A stretch of DNA of 64,000 nucleotides from Gammaproteobacteria bacterium (lineage in GTDB: Bacteria > Pseudomonadota > Gammaproteobacteria > JAIEPX01): NCBI GenBank assembly GCA_019748175.1, contig JAIEPX010000008.1, forward strand, positions 248,001 to 312,000, given 5' to 3'. The notes beneath the pieces were generated by a model that was given only the letters and a program-made list of their open reading frames with translations, had not been told where the DNA came from and did not search any database. Position 1 is the first letter of the stretch; every line of letters begins with the position of its first letter. Shown piece after piece: positions 28,029-37,784 of this stretch. A program made the position numbers and the translations under genes.

Positions 28029-29315
28029 TTATTCTTCATCCCACTTCAAAGTACCGCCTGTTTGGTACTCTGTGACGCGTGTTTCAAAGAAATTCTTTTC
28101 TTTTTTCAGATCCATCATTTCACTCATCCATGGGAAAGGATTTTCTGCACCAGGGAATTGTTCTGTGAGTCCAATTTGAGCGCAGCGTCGATTCGCGATG
28201 AAATGTAGATAATCTTTAAACATATCTGAGTTCAGACCCAAAATTCCACGAGGCATTGTATCAACGGCATATTGATATTCTAAATCCACACCTTCACGAA
28301 TGAGACCTATCATCTCTGCTTGAAATTCTTTGGTCCATAAATGTGGATTTTCAATTTTTATTTGGTTAATCACGTCTATACCAAAATTAAGGTGCATCGA
28401 TTCATCACGCAAAATATATTGAAATTGTTCTGACGTACCAACCATCTTGTTGCGTCTTCCCATTGATAGAATTTGTGTGAATCCTACGTAGAAGAAAATA
28501 CCTTCGAATACCACATAAAATGCTATCAGATCGCGCAATAAGCGTTGATCGTTTTCAAGAGTACCTGTATGAAAATTAGGGTCACCTAAACTTTGCGTAT
28601 ATTTCAATGCCCAATTAGCTTTGGTAGCAACGGATGGAATTTCACGGTACATATTAAAAACTTCTGCTTCATCTAATCCCAAGCTTTGAATGACATGTTG
28701 ATATGCGTGAGTATGAATCGCTTCTTCAAAGGCTTGTCGTAATAAATATTGACGGCATTCAGGATTGGTAATATGGCGATAAACAGCCAAGACTAAATTA
28801 TTAGCGACCAGAGAATCTGCAGTAGAGAAAAAGCCAAGGTTTCGTTTAATAATAATACGTTCATCTTCAGTGAGACCAAACGGATCTTTCCATAATGCGA
28901 CGTCTGCTGACATATTAATTTCATTGGGCATCCAGTGGTTCGCGCACGCGTCATTATATTTTTTCCAAGCCCATTCGTATTTAAACGGAACGAGTTGATT
29001 GAGATCAGCACGGCAATTAATAATTTTTTTGTCATCAACAACGATGCGTTTTTCGCCCATTTGAAGCAGTTCAAGTCCTACTGATCCACCCGCGGACTGC
29101 TGCAGGTTAATTTGGTCTGCGATGGCTCGATCAAGTCCATTCTTGGTTAGTATTTCAGGAGCGTCAATTTGCGGTGCAACTATAGGCTCTATTGTTGGAC
29201 CAAAAGTACTGACGATAGCACCTGCGATGCTTTCACTTTTAGGAATGACAGCAGCAGATGCCGATTCGTAATCATCCCAGTTAAGTAAACTCGATTTCAT
29301 TGTATTTCCGCTCAT
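28029..29315 (-). CDS. nrdB: Class Ia ribonucleotide reductase, small (radical) subunit
   Basis: NrdB holds the di-iron centre and tyrosyl radical that start deoxyribonucleotide synthesis. The protein has 428 residues, longer than E. coli NrdB (376) because of an N-terminal extension of about 60-70 residues. The metal-site motif [10 protein letters not shown] keeps the E, the H and the Tyr four residues on that forms the radical, so it is not the tyrosine-less Chlamydia type. Further ligands sit in F-E-G-I-F-F and D-E-S-M-H-L-N-F-G. It follows nrdA after 36 nt, in one operon. Confidence 0.96.
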   Translation of the reverse strand: MSGNTMKSSLLNWDDYESASAAVIPKSESIAGAIVSTFGPTIEPIVAPQIDAPEILTKNGLDRAIADQINLQQSAGGSVGLELLQMGEKRIVVDDKKIINCRADLNQLVPFKYEWAWKKYNDACANHWMPNEINMSADVALWKDPFGLTEDERIIIKRNLGFFSTADSLVANNLVLAVYRHITNPECRQYLLRQAFEEAIHTHAYQHVIQSLGLDEAEVFNMYREIPSVATKANWALKYTQSLGDPNFHTGTLENDQRLLRDLIAFYVVFEGIFFYVGFTQILSMGRRNKMVGTSEQFQYILRDESMHLNFGIDVINQIKIENPHLWTKEFQAEMIGLIREGVDLEYQYAVDTMPRGILGLNSDMFKDYLHFIANRRCAQIGLTEQFPGAENPFPWMSEMMDLKKEKNFFETRVTEYQTGGTLKWDEE

Positions 29316-29351
29316 TTCAGGTACTCCTTGTTTCAGTTTGTTTTTTAAAAG

Positions 29352-32198
29352 CTATTGGCAAGATTCGCAACCAGGATCATCGATTGAACAAGCTTTGGGC
29401 GCATCGACTTTTACAGCATTAAGCGCACCATCAGTGATGGTTGATTTCTCTGCGTTCGTTGCACCAAGGCTTCGCAAATAATACGTTGTTTTTAATCCAC
29501 GTATCCATGCCATGCGATATAACACGTCCAATTTTTTGCCAGACGGTTCTGCCATATAAAGATTTAACGATTGTGCTTGATCAATCCATTTCTGACGACG
29601 AGATCCTGCTTCTACTAACCAACGAGGTTCAATTTCGAAGGCTGTTAGGTAGAGTTTTTTCAATTCTTCAGGAATACGTTTGATTGATTTCAAACTGCCG
29701 TCGTAATATTTTAAATCGTTGATCATTAAATCATCCCACATATTAAGCGCTTTTAGATCTCGTACTAAATGTGGATTAATGACAGTGAACTCTCCTGACA
29801 TATTCGATTTTACGAATAAATTTTGATAGGTAGGTTCTATAGATTGGCTTACACCACAGATGTTTGAAATGGTTGCTGTGGGAGCAATCGCCATCACATT
29901 TGAATTGCGCATTCCTTTGGTGGCTACTCGTGTGCGCAGTTTATCCCAATCTAGTGTGCTGTCCGTGTTTTGTTCCAGGTATTCACCGCGGGCTTCATGC
30001 AAGAGTGCAATTGAATCAAGTGGTAGAATGCCTTTACTCCATAAAGATCCTTCGTAACTTGCGTATGTGCCCCGTTCTTCAGCCAATTCGCTGGATGCAC
30101 TGATGGCGTAATAACTAATAGCTTCCATAGATCGGTCTGCAAAATTCACAGCTTCGTCTGAGGTGTAAGGAATTCGTTGAGCATATAACGCATCTTGAAA
30201 TCCCATAATCCCAAGACCCACTGGACGATGTTGTAAATTAGAGCGACGTGCTTGTGGAACCGTATAAAAATTAATATCGATGACGTTATCTAACATTCGC
30301 ACGGCTGTTTTAACTGTTTGGGCCAATTTTTCCTGATCCAAACCTTTTTCAGTGATGTGATTTGCTAAATTAATACTGCCTAAATTACACACGGCAATTT
30401 CGTCTTTATTGGTATTCAATGTAATTTCTGTGCACAAATTAGAGCTGTGAATTACGCCCGCATGCTGTTGCGGTGACCGTAAATTGCACGCATCTTTAAA
30501 TGTAACCCACGGATGCCCCGTTTCGTAAAGCATGCCTAACATTTTACGCCAAAGTGATTGTGCTGCAATTTTGTGACTTCGAATTTCTCCGCGTTCCGCT
30601 TTTTGTTCGTATTGAACATATAATTTTTCAAATTCTAAACCATAGCTGTCGTGAAGATTAGGAACTTCTTCGGGTGAAAATAAAGTCCATTCTTTATTTT
30701 CAAAAACACGTTTCATTAATAAATCCGGAACCCATGCGGCGGTGTTCATGTCGTGAGTTCGACGTCTATCGTCACCCGTGTTTTTTCGTAGCTCAAGAAA
30801 TTCTTCAAAATCCATGTGCCACGCTTCAAGATAACCGCACACTGCGCCTTTACGTTTTCCACCTTGATTCACTGCGATGGCAGTTGCATCGGCCACATTC
30901 ATGAAAGGCACTACGCCTTGCGATTTACCGTTAGTACCTTTGATATGAGCACCAATGCCGCGTACTGGAGTCCAATCGTTTCCTATTCCGCCCGCAAATT
31001 TAGAGAGCAATGCGTTATCACGTATAGCGCCGTAAATACCTTCCAAATCATCAGGAATCGTTGTTAAAAAGCAACTGGATAATTGTGGTCGCAAAGTGCC
31101 TGCATTAAAAAGTGTAGGTGTTGAAGACATATAGTCGAAAGTAGACAGTAAATTGTAAAAATCGATCGCATGTTGCGTTTTGTTTTTCTTTTCGGCAATG
31201 GCAAGACCCATCGCAACTCGCATGAAAAAAGTTTGAGCTAATTCGTAATGAATACCTTTGCTGTGTAAGAAATAACGATCATACAAAGTTTGAAGGCCTA
31301 AATACGTGAATTTATCATCGCGTTCGCCTTGAATTGCGTTTCCTAACTTTTCTAAATTGAAGGATGTTAGTTTAGGATCCAGCGTTCCTAGCTCGATGCC
31401 ACGTTCTATATACTTAATAAAAACATCGCCGTAATTTTTATTCAGTTCTGCTTGTGACCAGTTAGAATTTAAGCCGAGAAAAGTGAGAACTTCCTGACGT
31501 AAATCATTTTGTAATAATCGTGCTGCAGTAAATCCGTAATTGGGTTCGCGTTCGTAAAGTGCACGTGCGCTGAGTGTCGCTGTTTTGTAAACATCGTTAA
31601 TTGTGGCGCCATCAAATAAATTTCGTAAGGTTTGCTTAAGAATGACGTCTGGATTAACGTCGGATAAACTTTTGCATGCAGCAACGATTTGTGCATGTAA
31701 CCAAGATTCGTCTAGAGGTTTGATGGTTCCGTCGAGATGTTTAATATTAAGAGTATGGGTAGTTTGTTTAGCTTTTGTTGCGGCTTCTTCGCGTTTTTGA
31801 CGACGATCATCGCGGTATAATACGTAGCGACGAAAAACTTGATGTTCTTCCGATTTCATCAGTGCGTATTCTACGCGTTCCTGAATATCTTCAATATGAA
31901 TGGTGCCACCTGCAGGCCAGCTTCGGTGAAATTTAGCAGTAACATCTTGGACGAGGCGATTAACTATTTCGGTCACGGTATCAGGATCTCGAGCAAGACC
32001 TTCATCTGCAAGACTATTAAATGCACGAGTAATAGCGTTAGCAATTTTACTTTCGTCGTACGCGGCTAAAGTATTGTCGCGTTTAATGACTCGAAGTTGA
32101 CCGGGCGCCAAAACGTCCGCCTGGATAGCATTTATTGTATTGTTGGCGCCGAGGCGTTCACTCGCATCGGTAAAAGGCATTTGAGAGGCAGATGTCAT
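29352..32198 (-). CDS. nrdA: Class Ia ribonucleotide reductase, large (catalytic) subunit
   Basis: NrdA reduces ribonucleoside diphosphates. The protein has 948 residues against about 760 in E. coli. The extra length is N-terminal: one ATP-cone begins near residue 35 (L-R-V-I-K-R-D-N-T-L) and a second near residue 150 (L-N-I-K-H-L-D-G-T). Active-site residues are present: L-S-S-C-F-L (first redox cysteine), S-N-L-C-T-E-I (radical cysteine and glutamate), C-N-L-G-S-I-N-L (second redox cysteine) and the C-terminal C-E-S-C-Q tail pair. AAGGAG precedes the ATG. NrdR boxes lie upstream. Confidence 0.97.
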   Translation of the reverse strand: MTSASQMPFTDASERLGANNTINAIQADVLAPGQLRVIKRDNTLAAYDESKIANAITRAFNSLADEGLARDPDTVTEIVNRLVQDVTAKFHRSWPAGGTIHIEDIQERVEYALMKSEEHQVFRRYVLYRDDRRQKREEAATKAKQTTHTLNIKHLDGTIKPLDESWLHAQIVAACKSLSDVNPDVILKQTLRNLFDGATINDVYKTATLSARALYEREPNYGFTAARLLQNDLRQEVLTFLGLNSNWSQAELNKNYGDVFIKYIERGIELGTLDPKLTSFNLEKLGNAIQGERDDKFTYLGLQTLYDRYFLHSKGIHYELAQTFFMRVAMGLAIAEKKNKTQHAIDFYNLLSTFDYMSSTPTLFNAGTLRPQLSSCFLTTIPDDLEGIYGAIRDNALLSKFAGGIGNDWTPVRGIGAHIKGTNGKSQGVVPFMNVADATAIAVNQGGKRKGAVCGYLEAWHMDFEEFLELRKNTGDDRRRTHDMNTAAWVPDLLMKRVFENKEWTLFSPEEVPNLHDSYGLEFEKLYVQYEQKAERGEIRSHKIAAQSLWRKMLGMLYETGHPWVTFKDACNLRSPQQHAGVIHSSNLCTEITLNTNKDEIAVCNLGSINLANHITEKGLDQEKLAQTVKTAVRMLDNVIDINFYTVPQARRSNLQHRPVGLGIMGFQDALYAQRIPYTSDEAVNFADRSMEAISYYAISASSELAEERGTYASYEGSLWSKGILPLDSIALLHEARGEYLEQNTDSTLDWDKLRTRVATKGMRNSNVMAIAPTATISNICGVSQSIEPTYQNLFVKSNMSGEFTVINPHLVRDLKALNMWDDLMINDLKYYDGSLKSIKRIPEELKKLYLTAFEIEPRWLVEAGSRRQKWIDQAQSLNLYMAEPSGKKLDVLYRMAWIRGLKTTYYLRSLGATNAEKSTITDGALNAVKVDAPKACSIDDPGCESCQ

Positions 32199-32254
32199 GA
32201 AAAAATTGCTCCTTTATGTGTTCGATGACTGGGCTCGGGCTGATTGATGAACAC

Positions 32255-32333
32255 CCACTATGTATAGTTAAGCGGATAAGGCTGTACCCCAATATATAGG
32301 TGTTTCATTCAGATAGGACACAAGATAGTGTGT
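32255..32333. promoter_or_regulatory. Two, possibly three, NrdR boxes upstream of nrdAB
   Basis: The NrdR consensus is acaCwAtATaTwGwgt. Box 1 (32255-32270) has core CTATGTATAG, with 9 of 10 core positions. Box 2 (32287-32302) has core CAATATATAG, a full match. A weaker third (32318-32333, core CAAGATAGTG) matches 8 of 10, with perfect outer aca/tgt. Centres are 32 and 31 bp apart, three helical turns, the spacing known for NrdR pairs. Confidence 0.8.
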
Positions 32334-32424
32334 TTTGTAATGGAAAACAAGATCATATGTTCGGGAAAAAAAACGTCGCCTTGTGAGAATTCGGTATATG
32401 CTCAGCTAAGTCATTGTTCTTTCG

Positions 32425-33420
32425 TCAGAGTGACTTGGAAGAGAGAATCGTTTTCTTAAGTGTAGCGTCCCCGGACGATATGGTAACGATGTTTCCGGGC
32501 TTCATTTGTAACAATAGTCGACCCAAATCGTCTATCCCAACCGCTTTGCCCTCAAAGCGACTGCTGTGTTGCTGAACAGTAATCCATTGGTCATGTAGGT
32601 AATCATGTTGACGGTAAAATTCTTTAAACGCCGGTAAGCCATCTGACGAGAATTTTTCTAGTGTAGTGAAAAGTTGCTGAATTAATTCGGCAGCAATGTG
32701 ATTGCGATCAAATCGTTCGTTGGTTTCAAGAGCAAGTGAAGTCCAGGGTTGGGTGATCTGCGTAGGAAATCGAATCATATTTACATTAATACCAACGCTG
32801 ATTATCGCATGACATGTACCATTGGATTCTGCGATGAGTTCAATGTGACAACCCGCACATTTTTTGTCATGGCAAAAAATATCATTGGGCCATTTTATTT
32901 CGGGAGAAATGCCAAATTTTTGCAGGGTTTTCAATACCGCAATACTCGTTGCTAGGCTTAAGCCAGATAATTCGGCAACATCACAGTGAAATTGATATCG
33001 ACAAGAAAAATAAAGATTCAGTCCAAATGGTGAAGTCCACACTCGCCCTAGTCGACCTATTCCTTCTGATTGGTGTTCAGCAATACAAATGGAATTTTTT
33101 TGTTGAGTAAAATTTTGTTTTAAATAAGTAATGGTTGAACTAACGGATTCTAAAACGGATAAATCAATTTGTTTGTGTATCGCGGGGTCCAAAAAATTTT
33201 TAATTGTTTTTTCATCGAGTAAAATTAAAGGTTCACTTAAAGTGTATCCTTTACCTTTTACAGAGGTGATAGGAACTTGATAATTACAGAGTTTCTCTGT
33301 CATTTTCCAAATAGCTGCGCGCGTCACCCCAAGACGTTCTCCTAGAGAGTCGCCATCGTGAAACTGACAATCGCTTAAGATGTCTGTCAGTTTTTTTAAA
33401 TTTGTGCTGCTGTCTTTCAT
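32425..33420 (-). CDS. birA: Bifunctional biotin ligase and transcriptional repressor BirA
   Basis: BirA attaches biotin to AccB (encoded at 1752-2213) through biotinyl-AMP. In the bifunctional type it also represses biotin synthesis genes. The 331 residues contain an N-terminal winged helix (about 1-60), V-K-G-K-G-Y near residue 55, the ligase core with K-W-P-N-D near residue 181, and a C-terminal SH3-like domain. The biotinyl-AMP loop reads G-I-G-R-L-G where E. coli has G-R-G-R-R-G, so R116 is replaced by isoleucine; the key second arginine remains. AAGAGG precedes the ATG. It lies 17 nt after the TSUP permease gene, possibly as one operon. Confidence 0.94.
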   Translation of the reverse strand: MKDSSTNLKKLTDILSDCQFHDGDSLGERLGVTRAAIWKMTEKLCNYQVPITSVKGKGYTLSEPLILLDEKTIKNFLDPAIHKQIDLSVLESVSSTITYLKQNFTQQKNSICIAEHQSEGIGRLGRVWTSPFGLNLYFSCRYQFHCDVAELSGLSLATSIAVLKTLQKFGISPEIKWPNDIFCHDKKCAGCHIELIAESNGTCHAIISVGINVNMIRFPTQITQPWTSLALETNERFDRNHIAAELIQQLFTTLEKFSSDGLPAFKEFYRQHDYLHDQWITVQQHSSRFEGKAVGIDDLGRLLLQMKPGNIVTISSGDATLKKTILSSKSL

Positions 33421-33437
33421 GACCTCTTATCTTTTTC

Positions 33438-34313
33438 TTATGCCGGAACTGCGCGTCGCACAGAAGATTTCCAAAGCCTATGAACGTTGTACAGGACAAT
33501 GGCTAACAATAACCAACGCAAACTATCCGAGTTGATATAGGTGATCATCGGAGCGGCGACCAGAACACCGAGCACGCCTGTCAATGACAAGATAAGAGAG
33601 GCTTTAACGGCAACTTGCTTTCGTGCGATGAAAACAAGGGCCGCTGTTGATTGTAGTATGGCGCCTGAAGCGGTCATGATAGGGAAAGCCGCAAGTGGGC
33701 TCATGCCGAGCAAAAAGAGAATAACAAGAGTAGGGGCGTAGGAGCCAACACCAATCGCTGGCAGGGTGCCTGTAAGTAGCATACCAACAATACCCGCAAC
33801 CAGCCAAATGCCATGCAGAGACATCAATTCGCCCCCGATCGGAAGCAGCCCTAGTTTGCTGGCTATAATAAGGATAGCAATCCCCGCATAGCCTAAAAAC
33901 ATCAGAAATCGCAGGCGATCCTTGTCGAGCTTGGATACAAAAAATCCCCCGAAGAAGCCGCCAACACTGGCTGCTACGATCAGGGACAGGAGGGTTGTTA
34001 TTTCAACAGGTACGGCTTGCAGAAAGAAGAGTGATTGGCATAAGCCTGGCAAGACACTATGAGCATTCAGGGTTCCAGGAAGCTTCTCATCTTCCATGAG
34101 GTTCCAGTACTTGTCGAAGGCAACTATCACGGCAAAACTGCCCATTCCAACGGTGTCGGCCACATTGGCGACAAAACCGGTGATTCCCAACTTGATCTTT
34201 TCCATGAGGGCTAAAGGTTTGGTGTGTAATCGTTCTTGCCAGGCCAATAGGAATAGCCGACCTGCTGCGTAAACGCAGAAGACAGTGATCAATATCTTGA
34301 TGAATAATACCAT
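33438..34313 (-). CDS. TSUP family permease (TauE/SafE type)
   Basis: The protein has 291 residues and about eight membrane segments. TSUP (sulfite exporter TauE/SafE) proteins move sulfur compounds or organic anions such as sulfoacetate or sulfite across the inner membrane. The G-x-x-G-x-x-x-G-rich helix pairs at about residues 110-130 and 170-200 are typical. The substrate is unknown. Base composition is richer in G+C than its neighbours (about 53% over the sampled stretch 33541-33600), suggesting acquisition or strong codon bias. It ends 17 nt before birA. Its RBS is weak. Confidence 0.8.
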   Translation of the reverse strand: MVLFIKILITVFCVYAAGRLFLLAWQERLHTKPLALMEKIKLGITGFVANVADTVGMGSFAVIVAFDKYWNLMEDEKLPGTLNAHSVLPGLCQSLFFLQAVPVEITTLLSLIVAASVGGFFGGFFVSKLDKDRLRFLMFLGYAGIAILIIASKLGLLPIGGELMSLHGIWLVAGIVGMLLTGTLPAIGVGSYAPTLVILFLLGMSPLAAFPIMTASGAILQSTAALVFIARKQVAVKASLILSLTGVLGVLVAAPMITYINSDSLRWLLLAIVLYNVHRLWKSSVRRAVPA

Positions 34314-34474
34314 GATTTACTAAAAAGTTGTTAATAATGCATGATATTATATAAGGTCTTAGGGGGGTTGTAAAGGGGTTTTTCAGAGGAAAGGGCTCAA
34401 TATTCTAGATTCAGCACCTTAGAACATCTCGCTACGATACCGACTGCAGAATTTAGGATAAAGGTGTCGCTCCT

Positions 34475-36097
34475 TTATGCACTGAGTTTTTGGTGAATAA
34501 CCTCAGTAAATTCACGGAACAGTGCTTTATTGTTAAAGATATAATCATAGACTTTCAAGTCTTCTTGATCTGGCAATTGAGGAATTATCATTTGCGCAAA
34601 AGTATCGACAAGGATAGAGGCAATTTTTGTGAACTCTGATTGTTCAGTCAGTTTTAAAGTTGATAGAAAAATGCAATCTTGATAAATCACTTTCAATATC
34701 ATTTCTTTTTGATACAACTGTGTAAAAGAATGGGATCTTGTAAAATCGATAATTTGCTTAAAAACAGCCAAGGCGATGTCATGAACTTGATTACTTCTAC
34801 AATGAAAGACGCAGTTTGGTATGCTTGCATCTCTTTCAAGAATAGACTCAATTTGATCGTAATGATTCACCAGAATAAAATAGTGCAGTACCATTTTCAT
34901 CTGACGAGGAGATACAGTTTTTAGTGTGCCCTCATCAATAGCATTACGATAAGCTTCATGAAAGCAAAATCTCCAGCCCGAATTTTCTTTTTGAGGCAAA
35001 GTTAAAATATCACTTATTAGTAATCTGAATTCATTTAATTCACTTTTATTCATGGTCAATATAGTTGTTAGCAAAATTGAATCCGGATGTGGGTGGTTCA
35101 CGCGGAAACTTTGATGAAGATCTACCAATGAATCAATCGAGAATTTCTCTAGTAGAAATAGAAGGTTTTCTTTATTCTCAATATGCACAAAGAGTGGGTT
35201 GAAGGCCAACGTATGTCTATGGAAATGATTTATTTGATAGCAATGGTAAAAATATTCTGTCAGTTGAATCAGTTTGTTATTTTGGTATGAGAATGCAAAA
35301 AGATCACAGGCATGATAATAATTTTCTAATGCTAGTTTTCGCCATGTTACAAAGAGTAATGTTTGTGTTTCGTCATCAAATTTTGAGATATCGATTGATA
35401 ATTTTTCATTTAATATTTTGATCAAATCAGATAAGTTCATTAACATATTCGGATGAGGATTTTCTTTATTAAAATCTTCGATCCTGACGTTCACCCGTTG
35501 AAGCTGTGAATTCATATCGGCGTAAAATATTTTTGCTAAGGGATGTTCTAGTTCGTCAGCTCGAATAATACAGTTAGTAGAAATATTGTATATTTTAGCT
35601 CCTTTTTCTAGAAGATCTTTATCTAAAGGATTTAGTGTCAATAGGCGTTTTGATATGTAAAATGACACAAAACCACAGATGTACATAGGCATGGGGTAAT
35701 CAACGAAGTACTCTTCCAGATACTTCAGCGATGTATGATAATCGTTATAATGATTAATGAGAAAATCATCGTTAGGAAATGGTTTCACGTGTTCATAAAG
35801 ATACTTCAAAAATAACAATGCTAGCCCTGCACGATAACGCCCTTCTTCCGTGGTTATCATGCGTCGCCGCAAGCTTGGATACATAGCGATATTAAATTCT
35901 TGAGGTAAGGAATCAAAAATATATTTTAAATTTGATTCGTCTGACAAAATAGCAGTGAAATCTTTATTGGCTTTTTGATAATCCAAAATAATTTCTAATG
36001 AGCCATGCCCCTCTTCAGCAAATGTTTGTAACATAATCAGCAACATCAATTGGCGGGGCAAGATGTTAAAAGGATTAAATTCCTGACTCTTAATCAT
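34475..36097 (-). CDS. Unknown 540-residue protein with an F-box-like N-terminus
   Basis: Starting at an ATG with AAGG upstream, the protein has an N-terminal stretch (about residues 13-61) that follows the F-box pattern: L-P-x-x-L then I-x-L near residue 20, a helix, K-A-N-K-D-F, I-L-S-D and Y-I-F. F-boxes bind SKP1 and link a protein to a ubiquitin ligase; several Legionella effectors carry one. The remaining 480 residues read as a helical array without a recognised family. No signal peptide or membrane segment is seen. The F-box call is by eye only and could be chance, given that helical leucine-rich starts are common. Confidence 0.5.
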   Translation of the reverse strand: MIKSQEFNPFNILPRQLMLLIMLQTFAEEGHGSLEIILDYQKANKDFTAILSDESNLKYIFDSLPQEFNIAMYPSLRRRMITTEEGRYRAGLALLFLKYLYEHVKPFPNDDFLINHYNDYHTSLKYLEEYFVDYPMPMYICGFVSFYISKRLLTLNPLDKDLLEKGAKIYNISTNCIIRADELEHPLAKIFYADMNSQLQRVNVRIEDFNKENPHPNMLMNLSDLIKILNEKLSIDISKFDDETQTLLFVTWRKLALENYYHACDLFAFSYQNNKLIQLTEYFYHCYQINHFHRHTLAFNPLFVHIENKENLLFLLEKFSIDSLVDLHQSFRVNHPHPDSILLTTILTMNKSELNEFRLLISDILTLPQKENSGWRFCFHEAYRNAIDEGTLKTVSPRQMKMVLHYFILVNHYDQIESILERDASIPNCVFHCRSNQVHDIALAVFKQIIDFTRSHSFTQLYQKEMILKVIYQDCIFLSTLKLTEQSEFTKIASILVDTFAQMIIPQLPDQEDLKVYDYIFNNKALFREFTEVIHQKLSA

Positions 36098-36129
36098 AGC
36101 GTACTACCTTGTTAACTAAACTTACGCTA

Positions 36130-36138
36130 AGTATAGCA
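36130..36138 (-). promoter_or_regulatory. Extended -10 promoter of the F-box-like gene
   Basis: On the minus strand TGCTATACT lies 32 nt upstream of the ATG at 36097. It is identical to the element at 14196-14204 and 62163-62171. Confidence 0.55.
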
Positions 36139-36226
36139 GAGACTTCGAAACTGTTATGAATGCTAGCTTAAAGGGCGGTAATTAGGCATAATACCTGGTT
36201 TAGGCTACTATAATAGGGGAGGTCTC

Positions 36227-37159
36227 ATGACAACGATAGATGTACAAAAGCTTCAAGGGGTAATCGAGGAAGCCGTAGAGTTAGCCCGACAAAATAATGA
36301 GGGTGCAGCAGCGAATTATATTCCTGAGCTAGCCTCAGTGCCCGTTGATGTCACAGCGATAGCTGTCCGTCTTTTAGATGGTACTCAACTATTTGCTGGC
36401 GATAATCCCGATATCAAAGTGACTTTACAAAGTACTGCGAAATTAGTGGTATTAATTGGTTTAGTCGAAGAATACGGCCTTGATCAAATTCTTCAGTGGA
36501 CTCAAGTAGAACCATCAGGCGGTGATTTTGATAATATTTCTCGTTTGGATCTTTACGGGCCTTTGCCTGCAAATCCTATGTTAAATTCCGGTGCAATTTC
36601 ACTCAGCGCACATATACCTGGAAATGCAGAACAAAAATTAGCGTGGCTGGATGGTTGGATGGAACGACTATTCGGAACCCATTTGATTTTGGATCATAAG
36701 GTCTATGCTTCTGAACGTCGTACTGGAGATCGTAATCGGGCATTAGCCTATTTATTGAAAAGCCGTGGTTTGCTTCCAGGCGAAGTGAATCAAGATTTAG
36801 ATGCGTATTTTGCATTATGTTCTTATGAGGCTACCGCAGTTCAAGCAAGTCATTTGCCTATGTTGCTTGCCAATGGCGGTCAGAATGAGAAAGGCGAACA
36901 ACTGATTTCAAAAGAAACGACTCGAACGGTTATTGCTGTGATGTCAACCTGCGGTCTGTATAACGAGACAGGTAGCTACATGGTTAAAGTTGGAATGCCT
37001 GCAAAAAGCGGAGTATCTGGTTATATTCTTGCTTCTGCGATGGGGCATGCGGGAATTGCTGTTGTGAGCCCACGTGTCAATCAAAAAGGAACCAGCATTC
37101 GAGGGGCTATTATGTTGGAGCATCTTTCTAAAACTATGGGCTGGCATTTCGCTTGTTAA
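36227..37159 (+). CDS. glsA: Glutaminase
   Basis: Glutaminase hydrolyses L-glutamine to glutamate and ammonia. The protein has 310 residues, the normal size. The catalytic S-x-x-K is in Q-S-T-A-K near residue 68, with N-P-M-L-N-S-G-A-I near residue 116 and E-S/T-G-S-Y near the C-terminal third (N-E-T-G-S-Y). It starts at an ATG with GGGGAGG 5-8 nt upstream. It is divergent from the F-box-like gene, with 130 nt between them. In acid-exposed bacteria the ammonia can buffer the cell; whether that applies here is unknown. Confidence 0.94.
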   Translation: MTTIDVQKLQGVIEEAVELARQNNEGAAANYIPELASVPVDVTAIAVRLLDGTQLFAGDNPDIKVTLQSTAKLVVLIGLVEEYGLDQILQWTQVEPSGGDFDNISRLDLYGPLPANPMLNSGAISLSAHIPGNAEQKLAWLDGWMERLFGTHLILDHKVYASERRTGDRNRALAYLLKSRGLLPGEVNQDLDAYFALCSYEATAVQASHLPMLLANGGQNEKGEQLISKETTRTVIAVMSTCGLYNETGSYMVKVGMPAKSGVSGYILASAMGHAGIAVVSPRVNQKGTSIRGAIMLEHLSKTMGWHFAC

Positions 37160-37243
37160 AATTAAAGGCACTAAGGCTGGATTCAATCCGATCTTTATGA
37201 AACAATAAAACCAGTTTTTTATGTATAGGGAAGAGTGGCGTTC

Positions 37244-37732
37244 ATGATAGATGCAGATGGTTTCAGACTCAATGTTGGTATCGTCGTATCCAATTCCGAA
37301 GGTAAGCTGTTATGGGGCAAACGATTCGGTCGGATGGGAGGATGGCAATTTCCGCAAGGCGGAATTAACGAAAACGAAAATGCCGAAGAAGCGATGTTCC
37401 GTGAACTATATGAAGAAGTGGGATTAAAACCTACTGATGTCAAAATTGTTGCGGTTAGCAAAGAGTGGTACACGTATTATTTGCCGAAACGTTTTAGGCG
37501 CTATCATATGCAGCCGTTGTGTATTGGTCAAAAACAGCGATGGTTTTTACTGCGTTTAATAAGCGATGATTCTGCTATACAATTAGACGCTACTGCAAAA
37601 CCGGAATTTGTATCGTGGCAGTGGGTTGATTATTGGTATCCTGCAAAACAAATTATTTTATTTAAACGCCAAGTATATCGAGAAATGCTCAAAGAATTTG
37701 AGCCTCAATTATTTAAACTGGATATCGCATAA
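37244..37732 (+). CDS. rppH: RNA pyrophosphohydrolase (Nudix)
   Basis: RppH removes pyrophosphate from mRNA 5' ends, marking them for decay. I start at the ATG at 37244, giving M-I-D-A-D-G-F-R as in E. coli, rather than at the GTG 9 nt earlier; AGGGAAGAG is well placed for it. The protein has 162 residues. The Nudix box G-x5-E-x7-R-E-x2-E-E-x-G is complete near residues 38-60. It is followed by ptsP after 52 nt, the same order as in E. coli. Confidence 0.95.
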   Translation: MIDADGFRLNVGIVVSNSEGKLLWGKRFGRMGGWQFPQGGINENENAEEAMFRELYEEVGLKPTDVKIVAVSKEWYTYYLPKRFRRYHMQPLCIGQKQRWFLLRLISDDSAIQLDATAKPEFVSWQWVDYWYPAKQIILFKRQVYREMLKEFEPQLFKLDIA

Positions 37733-37784
37733 ATAATTGTGCTTCGCAGTAGATTATTGATGCAATGTAGGAGTAAACAGTGCG

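Noticed and set aside
36209..36214. TATAAT just upstream of glsA
   Set aside because: It is only 13 nt from the ATG, so a transcript from it would lose its ribosome binding site. Probably chance.
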